Source: Eudromia elegans
Taxonomy: Eukaryota; Chordata; Aves; Tinamiformes; Tinamidae
DNA: 64,000 nucleotides
Direction: 5' to 3'
Assembly: GCA_003342815.1 (NCBI GenBank)
Contig: PTEX01000020.1
Span: 6,119,088 to 6,183,087, forward strand
The position numbers and the translations under genes are program-made. Positions 24,241 through 36,560 of the stretch are shown piece after piece (within the stretch, counting starts at the first letter, position 1; each line of letters opens with the position of its first letter). The notes beneath the pieces were generated by a model. That model saw only the letters and a list, made by a program, of their open reading frames with translations, made no database searches and was not told the origin of the DNA.

Positions 24241-27200
24241 TCTGTGACTACATAAAAAGTTAGGCTTTGCTGGAGGTTAAGAGCCCTATGCATATTGAGA
24301 TGTCAGCTGGGATCATTCCAGAGGTGAAAAAGAGCTGATCTCAGCCTGTCATTCATCCTATGATAACCAGCAGCTCCACCAGTTCTCAGCAACCTCTCAT
24401 GTATGATTGACTATTCCCACATGCTCAGGAGAGGGTTTTTTCTTCTAATTACAAAATCAGGAAGAAAGCATGGGTCCAGCATAAGCACACTGCAAATTGT
24501 GGCTTGGCACGTTCAGGCTGCTGTCTTCTTTGTGTTACCATGCAGTGGAAGGCTCTTCTGCAAAGCCTTTTCCCCACCAAGAAGCTCAGATATTAAGCTT
24601 TTCCAAGAGTTCTGTAGTTTTGGTTCCTTAGGTTGGATGGCTCAGCCCTGAGCATCAAAGCAACGATCAAGTCACAGTGCCAGCTACAAGAAAAAAAACA
24701 GCAAACAGGGCCAAACACCTCTTGATTTCAGGCTCTGGTTGGCTTTAGCTGGAGCCCAAAACTCTTCTCAGGCACAGATCTAACACCAGAGGTGCTGCAT
24801 GAACTAAGTGTTTTTAACATATTGTCTGTGGCATGTGACACTGCAGAGAGGAGGCTGTAAAAGGATGTACTGAACATACCAAAAGGCTAAACCAAAGTTT
24901 GTTATCTAAACCATACAAAACAGAGGGGATAGAATTTCTGACTTTAAGTCTTTTTTTTTTATACCTCCATAAATGCATAGCAATCTCACCAACTACAACA
25001 GAATTGCTCCGATTTACAGCACATTTTGGCTCAAATTTCATTTATATGCCAAAGGGAACAAGCTCATAATTATCCCCCTCCCTAATTTACCATGTTATAT
25101 GAACAGAAATCAGACAAAAACATATGGGATAAACAATATCAACAACATATAGCAATAGAGCAATAATTGAAATTGATAGTTCATTTTAATAGGATTTTAC
25201 TTCCTACATGCTTAAATTCTTAAATTTTTAGAGATATCTTTAAAAATACATATTCATTTTTCTGATCTGTAGTCATTCAAAAAAAGAATCCAAAAAAGCC
25301 AGCAGTCGCTGCGGAAAACCAGAGCACCCAAAGTAACTGTGTATCTTTGCCCAAGCAGCATTTACTGCGTTTCCCAGGATAACTGACAGTGGTGCTGCTT
25401 ACAGCAGTGCATGTTTAGCTCAGAATCAGCTCACTTCTGCTGCAAAACTTTGCAGTGCAGCTGAGCTAGAAGAGATCACTGTCTCATGCTACAGAAAGCT
25501 AATCTTTCCATGTGGACACATCCTTTTGGCATTTTTCAAATAAGTCCTCAGTAAAAGGTCACTTGAGTAATTGCTAACAGCATCCAGTCTTTTGCTCTGA
25601 TAAATTCAGACTGATCTCGCCACTGATCTAGACTGGCCAACATGGACAGGTGTCAGCAATAAAACAAGGACACGAAGTAGGTATTTTCCTCCATTAGGGA
25701 AGACACAAATCAAAGACTTTTCTTTATGGGACATATAAATTCTCTAAACACTAACCATCTCCTGGAGTCTCTGCTCTACATCTCGCTATTTCTTCAGCAG
25801 AGGAAATGGAACGTGGAGCTGGAGCTGGACTTTCGACCACAGCTTGGGAAACTGAAAGCTTTCTAGCTAATGTATTATTTTCTTTCAGTGATCTCATGTT
25901 TAAAGCATCATTTCCATAGCCTTAGTCTCTCCCATGGGATCAGTAAACTCGGCATTCAAACAAGATTTTAAATCCTTGGTGAGTGACAAGCTGTAATGGT
26001 CATTTGAGTCCTAATCCCTCTCTCTCTGCTGGAACATCTCACTGACAGTACGTCAGACCAATGCTATCAAAGTTATCACGGGAATAACAATCACCAGCCA
26101 TTCAGGGTGAACCAACTGGAAAATCACAAGGCTTGGGACAGTCCCTTTTCCACCTCATTAGCCTGCAGAGATTTCTGCCAAACCCACCTCACCTTCTTTT
26201 GCTACCACAGAGAATGACACAGTGCAGATGTCTCTCTTTTTCTTTTCTCTCCTAGGTCTTTGCCTTCCTTTCATCCTTTGCTTCCCAATTTGTGTGGAAA
26301 GTGCATGTGTGGGGGGAAGGTAATACTTAAAATGTCCCCTGCTTTATTCAATCTTGTTTTATTTCTTCCTCTTCTGAGTTGTATTCCTTGCTGCTAAAAC
26401 ATCCTGACATATTTTTACTCAGCCTCCCTTGTGCTTGGTATCAGCCCAGCAGAAGTACATTTGGGAAAACCATGAATTTAGGATTCAACAAGGGAAAGGC
26501 ATGGGTGAGATCCCAGAAAACTGAAAGGGAGATGTCTATTTTTCTCTAAGTTGCTACTTTTTGCATTATGTCAGCAATTGTGTTGTCTCCCTCCTGCCAC
26601 TTTCTTCAGTCCAGGAAGTCCTGCAAATTCCGCTTTGCACTTTGGCATTGGATCTTCAAATCACCACTGCAACAGCCATGAGGTGACACCACAAGATCAT
26701 CTTTCTCACAAAGGGCCATCGCTCACAGTGTGATGAAGGAGGTTTTGCCACTGTGAGGGGTGTTTTCCTCCGCTTTAGGGCACCTGGGAATAGACATGTA
26801 TCCTGACTTGCCCCCGGCATACTGGCCTCCACAGCAGCTCCCCCTTTAGCTCTGTCCCTAGAGGGGCTCCTACCTCCTCTTTGTACCACCAGCTCTTAGC
26901 TACTCTGTACCAAAGGTCTCTCTGATGACATTTCCGGTGTCCTGCCAGAGCTGATTTTTGGTCCATCAAGTCAGACCGGTAGATAGGAGGTATATCCTTG
27001 CACCCTGATACCCTGTCTCTACTTGTTATGTCTTTTCATCTGCCTCCTGCATTTTTCCCCTACTTACTTTGCTACACTTTTCACTGTCCTTTGAGTTTTC
27101 ATCCTCCTGTGCCCACAGCCAGACAAAATTTATTCAACAGCTCCTTGGTAAGCAGAAAGAATCTGCACTTGTCAGATGTCCTTGGCTTAATGAAGACGGT

Positions 27201-28147
27201 CTTCAGGTGTCAGTCCAGATGTCTTTTGCTCTTAGTCACTGAAACTCCTTCCTGTCTCTCCAATCTCCTTCAATCCTTTACATTTGCCACTAACCTCTGA
27301 TTCCAGGCAGCTGACACTGTTCTTGGCTTCCTTCAGTGCCTCACTCCTGCACCTTTCCCTTCACCAAGCAGCCATGTGTCCTTCGGTTGTTCTGCCTCAC
27401 ACGGCTGCTTACGTGTTCCAGTTTCACCGAAGACTTTTCCTGCCTCCTTCTCCTCTGCCCTTGTGACAGGACCTTTAATCTGTGCATTCTCTTCCCCCTG
27501 TGTTGTCTCTGCTTTGGTGGTAGTCACCTAACAAAGGCATCTGATCACAGATATTTAGTCTTCAAAATAAAAGGAGAAGTAAGAGAATGGAGATATTAAG
27601 CAGACAGATAATTAAGGATGTGCTGAAGTAGCATTTTGACAGCGGAAAAAAACAAAATAAAAAAAAGGAAAAGTACACACACATTGGGGAAAAAAAAGAA
27701 AAGAAAAGTGAGTTCTAGCTATATCACCAAACATCTTAGTGTAAATGCAGGCCACTTGGAAGCCCTTTAGCTATGAGTAATGAGTGAGAGCTAGCATAAC
27801 TTGCTGAGAGGTTGGGCTGCTAACAAGGCTACACATCAGCAGTTTGGCTCTGGTTCTGAGTGAAAGAAATCCATGGCTGCTTGCAACAACCTCAACAAAG
27901 CCAAACACAACAATATTGCTCTCTGCTTTAACGTCACGTGGGGCCTCACATCAATGATCCATGGGCTGGAAGTGAGCAGTGAAAAATAACATTGCCACAG
28001 GGCACTGCCACTTTTCTAGTTGTAAGTGATTTTAATGGTGTGATTGCGTAGTTGCCTTGGCTGAGAAGGTTGCACTAACTAAAAATTTCTGTTTATCATG
28101 TCTAAAAATATACAGGGTAGCAGGGAAATTACACTATAGTTAACTTT

Positions 28148-28186
28148 GGTCTAATCCTTAGGTCTAATCCTTAGGTCTAATCCTAA
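28148..28186. repeat. 13-bp tandem repeat, three units
   Basis: The unit GGTCTAATCCTTA occurs at 28148-28160 and 28161-28173, and with one change at 28174-28186. It is a small minisatellite-like array with no evident function. Confidence 0.9.
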
Positions 28187-30565
28187 ACAGGTGTCACAAA
28201 GAGAATTCTGAGTTCTTTGCAATACAAGGAAAAGCCATTAACAGCCAGAGTGTAGAGAATCACCTGAGTTACACAGCAGAGCATTGGCACAGTCAAAAAT
28301 GAATGGAGATGCCACCAGCTCTCTGGGCACCAGTCCTGTGCTTAACCACTCTTACAGTGCAGCTACTCTCCTTTCCTCACAGCTTGTCAGAATTTCTTTG
28401 CTGTAAATTGTGTTCATTGCCTCTCATTTTTTGCACTGTGCACTTCTGAATCTGGCTCTGTCCTCTCCACAGCCTCTCCCTTCAGCTAGCTGGAGACATA
28501 AACAGCCAGTTACAGCTGTTGAGATTCCTGCATGACCTTTTCAGCCTCGAGCATACAAAGCCTTGTGCGTCGTCCTGGCAGTGGTGCCTACATTAGCTCA
28601 CTAGGAGCTATCCTGGCAACTTTCTAATTATTAAGTATTCTGAATAGAAGAAAGAACTTTAAAGAAATTTTCAATAATTTATAAGTTCAACATGTGGTTA
28701 AAAAAACTAAAGATCATTTTAAGAGTTCAGTTAGAATAATTTTCTACTCCCTTAACAAATAATGTCAGCTTTCCTGCAGTTCATGCTAAGCCACCAGCCC
28801 AGATGCAAGGTTTCCTCACCTCTTAATATAACTGTGGAGGAAGAGAATTGTACAACCCCAGGTGCCAACATCTGCTTCACACTCTCAAAGAGGAACTTTG
28901 TTTTGGAATTTTATTAGTCCTTTCCATTCTCAACTTTCTGAAGTTGAGCATTGTGTTATTTGCTGGATTTTCATATATTTCAGTGCCAACAATGAGAAAC
29001 GGGCAAATACACAAAATGTACTGAGAGAGAATTTTAAAAGCATGAAGAGGAAACAGGCACTGAACTCCCATTAATCTTCTCAGAGAAGTGTGCAAGAAGG
29101 CATACTTTGTGGGTCTGCTTTTTTGTCTCTTACCACAAAAGAAATGAAGCCAGATTGTTTTGTGTCCCTATGGCAAATCTACTTCCCTGAAAAATGCTAC
29201 TTTCAGTACAGCTTTGTAGAGGTTGAGTTATTACTGTTTGCCTGAGGTGGAAAACATTGGCATATCATTGATTAAAGGAACCAAGTCCGCTCTGATTAAG
29301 ACCTATACTAGGTAGACAGCTACAGTCCTGCCTGTGGAAGTGATCAAATGAGTGGATGAGTTATAACAAGGTTCTCTAATGGGCCAGAGTTGAATGTGCC
29401 AACATGACCATCTCTACCATTCCTTCCATCTCACGGTTCATTTTCTGCTTATTCTTCCAGCCCTGTTCTAATCCAGCACAGCAATTATTCAGCTTCCCTC
29501 CTAGGGCCAACTCTGGAAAACACAAGGGCAAAAAGAAAGTCTTCAGGACCTAGCAGCAGAGTACCTTAGAGCCAGATGTTGCTCCTGACTAATCTAAAGC
29601 CACCAGCTGAGGAGAGGTGCCTAATGCTAATACAGCTGACTGTGCACTGAGACATAGTTTTAAAGCAAGTTCACAGTCTTTTACATTGTCCTGTAAACGT
29701 GGGCCAGAAGATAGTAGATACATTTTGTGACAACCAAATGAACTTTATTTTATGGAGGTATTGGCACAGCTATGTATATGTGTGTTTGATTGGAGAGCAT
29801 TTACTTATCTATGTCCATTCTGCCTGTGACCTTTATGCTGAAACCCATTTGTGTTTGGAGTCTGGAGATAAAAGAAAAAAAATATATTAAAATAAAATGC
29901 TGACTATATATGTTATAGGTCCCAGAGAAAAAAGAAATAGTAGGGGTCATCTTAACAGAAATGAAAGCAGAAAATAGAAGACGGTGCCTCATCCAGTTGA
30001 TTAAAGATGGTTGCCATAAATATTGTACTAAAATTTCATGAAAAGAAGCTCGCACTCAATGTTTAAATGTCAAAACAAATGATAAATAACTAGAAGTTAA
30101 GTCTGTGTACAAAAAATTAATTAAATGTATGAAATACTATCAAATATCCATGTCAGTGAGCAGAAATCAGTCCAGGTTTCTGCTTTTAAGCTGGCATAGG
30201 AACTAGTGACTTAGACCGTAGCTGGGTTTTAATAATTTCCCTGTATAAAAAACACAATCTTCTTGAGAACAGAGATTATCAGCTCTGGCAGGATACTTGT
30301 CATGTTCTTTAGTGCTCTTCTTTCCACTCTTTCAAATCTCCCTGTCTTTTTCTAGTCCCTGAAATTTCCTCAAGGCAACCTACTGTGTCAAATCAGGCCA
30401 TAAAACCTTCTTCATCAAGGCATCAAAGATTCCTACATGCAGGCCATGAGCCTTCCCAGCCAAGGCTCATGAGCAAAATCCCAATTGGTCTATGAAAGCT
30501 GAAATCAGAGGGCTTTTAAGTTCTCCTTCCTGCAATGGAAAGTTTTTGGGGGGTTTTTTTGGTTG

Positions 30566-30596
<31 letters not shown>

Positions 30597-30607
30597 AAAA
30601 AAAAAAA
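30566..30607. repeat. T27 run followed by A12 run
   Basis: Twenty-seven thymines (30566-30592), then TTAAG-type spacer bases, then twelve adenines (30596-30607). It may be the remains of back-to-back poly(A) tails, or simply slippage-prone low complexity. No flanking retroposed sequence was recognised. Confidence 0.85.
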
Positions 30608-33077
30608 TCTATAGCTTCCTCTTCAATACAGGTTCTAAAAGTTGTCCTATGATATTGTTTGGGAGAGGCTATTTGCCTGTTAAAATGCTGATCCAAAGCA
30701 AAATCCTTCTGAGACCCTCCTCCAAGAGAGGGGGAAGAAAGAACATATCAGTCAGTAACACTGTTCTTCAAATTTCTTTTTACATGCTGCCATCTCAGAA
30801 GGTAGAAATGCATGATGTATTTTACCAAGAAAATTTTATAACAGGTGAAAATTAATCTACCACAGAATACATGATCTCAACAGCAATCCTTAATGCTTAC
30901 AAAAACTGAATAATTTTAAAAGACAAAGGTAGTCTGAACTGGATAGAGTCAAATTACAGTCCAAGTTTGGGACTTGTAAAAATAATGCACTGGCAGAAAG
31001 ATTTCTGTAAGCTCTCTTGGGAATGGGAGAACTGAGCAGCGGAGATGGAGGCAGCCATGTGAGTCAAAGATTTGCACTCATGCAGACTGCCTAATTCAGC
31101 AAATACCAGATTCAACTGTACAACTACTGCTACATGGAACTGCTTTGAAAGGAAAATGACTGGGAACCAGATTTCAAGACAATGCAAACTGTTCATATTT
31201 AAATCCTTACCCTGAGCACAGTAGAAACGAAGAGGTTCTATTGACATATTTTTATTGCCTTTTAAGTTTACATTCTCCTTCAACCAAGGATGAGGTTTGC
31301 TTTCCACCACAGTTTGCCTAAAAATCTCCATTTCCTCTGCATGATTGCCCTCCAACAGGATCTCCATTCTTCACATGCCTGTCATTATTCTCAACTCATT
31401 CCTCTTCCCTTCTGTTGCCCTGCATCTCTACTTCCACTCCACATGCCTTTACTCCTTCCTGTGTCCTCTGAAAACCCCTGTGCAAAAGAGGTACGAGCTT
31501 TGCGTGTGCCGACTGGCCAACAATCAATCCAGATGATATAGACCTGTTGAACTCATGCTGCCATGAGTCTGCCTCCTCTATGCAGTCCAGATTTTCTAGA
31601 AATTCGTATGAAATAAATAGCTCTGAGGACTTCACTGTTTAGTCAAATTTTACTGAAATTCATCCAAAAGCTCAAAAGTTCTTGGGAAGGAAGGAATAAG
31701 GTAACACAATCACATAGTCCTGATTTCTTTTAGAGAACAAATTAAAAAATGATTACTTGAAATAAGCCATGAGTGCGTAACTCTGGTTAACATTATTATG
31801 TCTCAGTGATATCACTGGGGCTACACAGGTGAACGAAAGTAACTATCTGAGATCTCCCGATCAAGCCCTAGTTATGTCTACCCTGGTCTACCAGATTTGC
31901 CTCATATTATGGTGCCTCAGTTCCACCACCTGAGTTTGCTGTGTCATGACCTACATACACTGTCGGTCCTCTCTAGAAACAAAAGATACTCTCGTGTGTG
32001 AATATTGAGATTCTGTGTGTGTTAGTAAAGTAGGCGTTAGCACTGGCTAAGTTCCAAAGTTTCCAACTCACATGCCATATTTCTGCCACTCAATGAAGGC
32101 AAATGCATGAAGAAATGCAATACGTATCCTAGAGAGAGCAAACTACTCTGAATTCTGCCAGGTCAATGAATTTGGACAAAATACTCCTTACAGTTTCACT
32201 ATTCCCCTCTTTCAGGAGAAACTAGGCAAAATTCCCTGAGACATCTGTCTCTTCATGTTTAAAAAAAAAAAAAGGCACAAAAAATAACCCTCCAAGCTGA
32301 ATTGGAGGGTCTTTTGTGAAATATGTCAGCAAGGCATGTTTTCTTAATGAAGGAAATCAAGATTCTTTTATTTAAAATTCATATGGGGCAAATTCCCACT
32401 CTATAGACTTTCTGAACCACACGGCCATCTTGGCTTCTTCTGACATGGTTCATACACTGCTATACTCACAGCATATCAGGACTGTGCAGGCAAACAGGTG
32501 AGACTTGGTTTCACAGGTGAGTGAAAGAAGACATCTGCCCTTCTCTCATGTGGAGCAGTTACACCTAAATATGATGATCTCATAACTGTAAAGGGCTTGC
32601 AGGACACACAGAAGTCACTGGTCTTCCCTCTTCCTGTATACTGCAGGAAAGCAGCACAAATTCAGCCTAACATCAGGATCACCATGGAACTTCTCAATAT
32701 TGATTTAAGGGGGGATTATATTAAATAACATGATTCACAGCATCATGAATCCTCCACGTGAGTGGCGCAGGGGCAGCAGAGCCCTACAAGCCTGAATTTA
32801 CTTCCCCTGCACTGACTAGACCTCTAAGAATAGGCCCAATTCTGCCCCAAGTCAAGCAACAACCCGCCGATGGGAACATGTTCAGCAGTCAAACCGAAGA
32901 GTTGTTCCAGTGACCAACCAAGGGACTGAGACAAGGAGTAAGGTAAATTTTTGGTCTTATATCTCAGAGGTCTTCATGAAAGCTTTCTGGATGACAACAG
33001 AGTTTCTTTAGTGTTTGCTCAGCTTTGTGAAAGGAGAAGTATTTTCAAGGAGCTACACATCATATTCCAGGCTGACC

Positions 33078-36028
33078 ACAGAATCACAGAATCACAGAAT
33101 GGTTAAGGTTGGAAGAGACTTTAAGAGAGCATCTAGTCCAACCCCCCTTCTCCAGCAGGGACACCCAGAGCACATGGCACAGGGTAGCATCCAGACGGGT
33201 TTGGAAGGAGACTCCACAATCCCTCTGGGCAGCCTGTTCCAATGCTCCATCACCCTCACAGGAAAGAAGTTCCTCCTCACCCGGAGATTAAACTTCCTAT
33301 GCCTCAGCTTAAAACTATTGCCCCTTGTCCTATAACCATCCACTACAGAAAACAGTTTAGCCCCCTCTTCCCCACAATCAAACCTTAGGTATTTGTACAT
33401 GTTGATTAGATCCCCCTCTCATCTTTCTCTTCTCTAGGCTGAACAAGCCCAGCTCGTTTAATCTTTCTACATATGATAGGTGCTGCAGTCTCTTAACCAT
33501 ATTTATTGCTTGTCGCAGCAGGTCAACCTCTAATCTGTACTGGTGCCTGGGGTTATTCCTCCCCAGGTGCTGGACCCTGCACTTATCTTTGTTGAACCTC
33601 ATGAGGTTGCTCTTCACCCAACTCTCCAGCCAGTCCAAGTGCCTCTGGATGGCAGCACAGCTCTCTGGAGTGTTGGCCACTCCACCCAGTTTGGTGTCAT
33701 CAGCAGATCTGCTCAGGGTGCACTCATACAAGTCATTGATGAACAAGTTGAACAGCACTGGACCCAGCCCTGACTCCTGGGGGATACTGCTGGCCACAGG
33801 TCTCCAACTAGACTCAGACCCATTTATTACGACCCTCTGGGCTTTGCCATACAGACAGTTCTTGATCCATCTCACTGTCCTCACATCTAATCCACACTTC
33901 CAGAGCTTTCCTATAAGGATATTATGTATTATGGATAAGGATTGTGTCGAAAGCCTTGCTAAAGGCAAGATAGACAACATCCACAGCTCTTCCCTCAACC
34001 ATCCAGTCAGTCACCCCATCGTAGAAGGCTATTAGGTTCGTCAAACATGACTTCCCCTTAGTGAATCCAGGCTGACTAGTCCTGATCATCTTCTTTTCCT
34101 TGATATGCCTAGAGCGGGGTCTCTAGGATGAGGTGCTCTGTCACCTTTCCATGGACAGAGGTGAGGTTGCCGGCCTGTAGTTTCCTGGCTCCTCTCTCTT
34201 TCCTTCTCTGAAGACTGGAGTAATGCTTGCTCTCTTCCAGTCCTCTGGCACCTCCCCCACTCTCCACGACCTCTCCAAGGTGATGGAGAGTGGTTCAGCA
34301 ATAAGCCCCACCAGTTCCCTCAGCATCCTTGGGTGCATCCCATCTGGACCCATAGATTTGTGGGCGCCCAGTTTGTCTAAATAATCCTTAATCCAATTCT
34401 CCTCGGCGAGCAGAAAGTCCTCGTCTCTCTTGGTTATCTCCCTTGTATCTGGGCTCTGTAGTTCCTGGGGACCAGCCTTAGCAGTGAAGACTGAGGCAAA
34501 GAAGGCATTTAGTAGCTCTGCCTTTTCCGCATCCTCCATCACCATGGCACCCTCCCCATTCAGCAGTGGGCTAACATTTTCCCTAGTCTTCCTCTTGCTG
34601 TTGATGTATTTATAGAAGCCTTTCCCGTTATCCCTGACATCTCTCACTAATTCTAATCCCAAATTGGCCTTGGCCTTCCTTGTTGCATCCCTGCATTCCC
34701 TAACAAAGTTTCTATATTCTTTCCATTTGGCCTGGCCCTTCTTCCACATTAAATATGCACTCTTTTTCTCATTAAGTTTACCCAGCAGCTCCTTTCCCAT
34801 CCATGCAGGTCTCCTGCCCCTCCTGCTCCACTTTATTCTTGTGGGAATGCACCGATCCTGGGCTTGGAGAAAGTGGTGCTTGAATATAAGCTAGCTCTCC
34901 TGGACCCCGTTTCTTTCCTTCTAGGACCCTGGTCCAGGGGATTTCTCCAAGGGGCTCCCTGAAAAGGTCAAAGCTGGCTTTCTTGAAGTCCAGGGTAGCA
35001 ATCCTAATTCTTGCCCAGTTTCCTCCACGCAGGATTGTGAATTCCAACGTCTCATGGTCACTGCAGCCAAGACTGCCCCCGACCCTCACATTTCCCACTA
35101 GACCTCCTCCGTTGGTTATTATCAGGTCTAGCAGCACCCTTGCCCTTGCCGGCTCTTCAACCACCTGCATCAGGAAGTTTTCTGCAGGAACCTCCTGGAC
35201 TGTCTGCTCCCAGATGTGTGATCGGTCCAGCAGACATCAGGGTGGTTAAAGTCCTCCACAAGGACCAGGGCCTGTGATCGCGAGGCTTCTTGTAGCTGCC
35301 TGTAGAAGCCTCATCCACCTCCTCATCCTGGTCGGGAGGCCTGTAATAAACTCCCAGGACCGTGTCGCCCCTGTTGCCCTGCCCTTTGATCCTCACCCAC
35401 AGGCTCTCGACTTGCACTCCACCCTCCCCTACGCCAAGCTCCATACACTCCAGCTGCTCTCTCACATAAAGAGCGACTCCGCCGCCTCGCCTTCCTGGCC
35501 TGTCCCTCCTGAAGAGCCTAAAGCCCTCCATGGCATGGCCCAGTCATGAGAGCTGTCCCACCACGTCTCAGTAACCGCAATGAGATCGTGGCCCTGCAAT
35601 CGCACAAGCATCTCCAATTCCCCTTGCTTATTCCCCATGCTGTGTGCGTTTGCATAGAGGAATTTGACTTGGACTCCCAACCTGCCTCTTGTCCTAGCTA
35701 GGACAGCTGCAACTTGACACTGTGGGTCCTTAGAAGTCGCCATATTTTGCCCTTTAGCGTCTTCAGGCCTGGGGCGTCCTTCACAGGCCAGTTAGGCTGT
35801 TGCGAGTGGCACGACAGGCCATCGCCTGCCTTATCACCCGCTTCCCCAGCGATAACCCCCTCTCACCTCAAATCTAGTTTAAAGCCCTCTCGATGAGCCC
35901 TGCTAGCCAGGGCTAGCACCACCCAGGACCCTCTTCCCCCTTTGAGAGAGCTGGATGCCGTTAGGCACTGTCATGCCCGGTGCCTTGTAAGTCTTCCTAT
36001 CCCTGGAGCCACGGCCAGGCCTAGCACG
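33078..36028 (-). mobile_element. Near-complete CR1 LINE with broken endonuclease/reverse-transcriptase ORF
   Basis: The 3' terminus lies at 33078 (CACAGAATCACAGAATCACAGA read on plus). Going up the minus strand come the 3' untranslated region, the reverse-transcriptase C-terminal half (33998-33378, with SADDTKLGG at the catalytic position), the RT N-terminal half (34800-34141, with HKSMGPDGMHPRML and PEDWKRA), the endonuclease C-terminal part (35170-34778, with LGCSDHETLEF), and the endonuclease N-terminal parts (35531-35157, with GGGVALYVRE and GVYYRPPDQDEEVDEA; 35743-35462, with LYANAHSMGNKQGELEMLV and VTETWWDSSHDW). GC-rich sequence to about 36028 probably belongs to the ORF1 or 5' region. 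The single long frame is split into at least five pieces by frameshifts and stops. The catalytic tetrad has an altered first residue, so the copy cannot move itself. It lies about 0.5 kb beyond the 3' end of CMBL copy A. Confidence 0.95.
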
Positions 36029-36550
36029 ATGTTTGATCAGAACACAGTAAATCAGATTCAATGCTATTTATGTTTATTTTGTATAGACAGTGCTTTGGTT
36101 TTCCTGGGACATGTGCATCTCAACCCCCTCCAGGCACAGCTATGTTCACCTCAGAGCTTGAAATCCCACAGCCCAATAAGTGTAAAAGCAGCTTTTGCAA
36201 GTGCATTTCTCAAGAGTGCGTGCAGTTTCAATAGTCTTTTAATCATATTGACACGGATATAAAAGAGTGACATTTCAGATTAGAAGGATATCTATCCTTA
36301 GAAGGATATCTAAAAGGACATCAGATTCTAATAATTTTAAGATACATAAGGACAAATTGAAAAATCTTTATAATTATGGCTTTTGACATTTGAAAATGTG
36401 TAGGCATCTATTTAGAAAATAAGTACAAGAAAGTAGTGTTATTTCAGAAAAATCTTTTACAATTGATTTTAATTATTTTAAAAATATATTAAGCAAGACA
36501 ATCTAACATTTTCTGAGTTGCTAAAAAGAAATTGTTTATCTTGTGGGCAT
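36029..36550. other. Spacer between the CR1 element and CMBL copy A
   Basis: AT-rich 3' flank of CMBL copy A. A short direct repeat of AGAAGGATATCT occurs near 36282 and 36300. No gene is visible. Confidence 0.5.
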
Positions 36551-36556
36551 TTTATT
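36551..36556 (-). terminator. AATAAA signal immediately after the CMBL copy A stop
   Basis: Reading the minus strand, AATAAA begins five bases beyond the TAA stop at 36561-36563. If used, the 3' untranslated region would be only about 20-30 bases. A more distal signal may be used instead; the sequence alone cannot decide. Confidence 0.4.
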
Positions 36557-36560
36557 GCTG

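Larger units (their letters stand above)
24250..33070. other. Long intergenic stretch, no gene recognised
   Basis: Nearly 9 kb of AT-leaning sequence with no supported gene. It contains simple-sequence features only: a 13-base unit three times at 28148-28186, a T27 run followed by A12 at 30566-30607, and a perfect nine-base hairpin at 32287-32310. Open frames are short and typical of chance. Confidence 0.5.

Noticed and set aside
33378..35743. Minus-strand reverse-transcriptase and endonuclease frames as host genes
   Set aside because: They are consecutive pieces of one CR1 LINE with frameshifts and a CR1 3' end; not a host gene.
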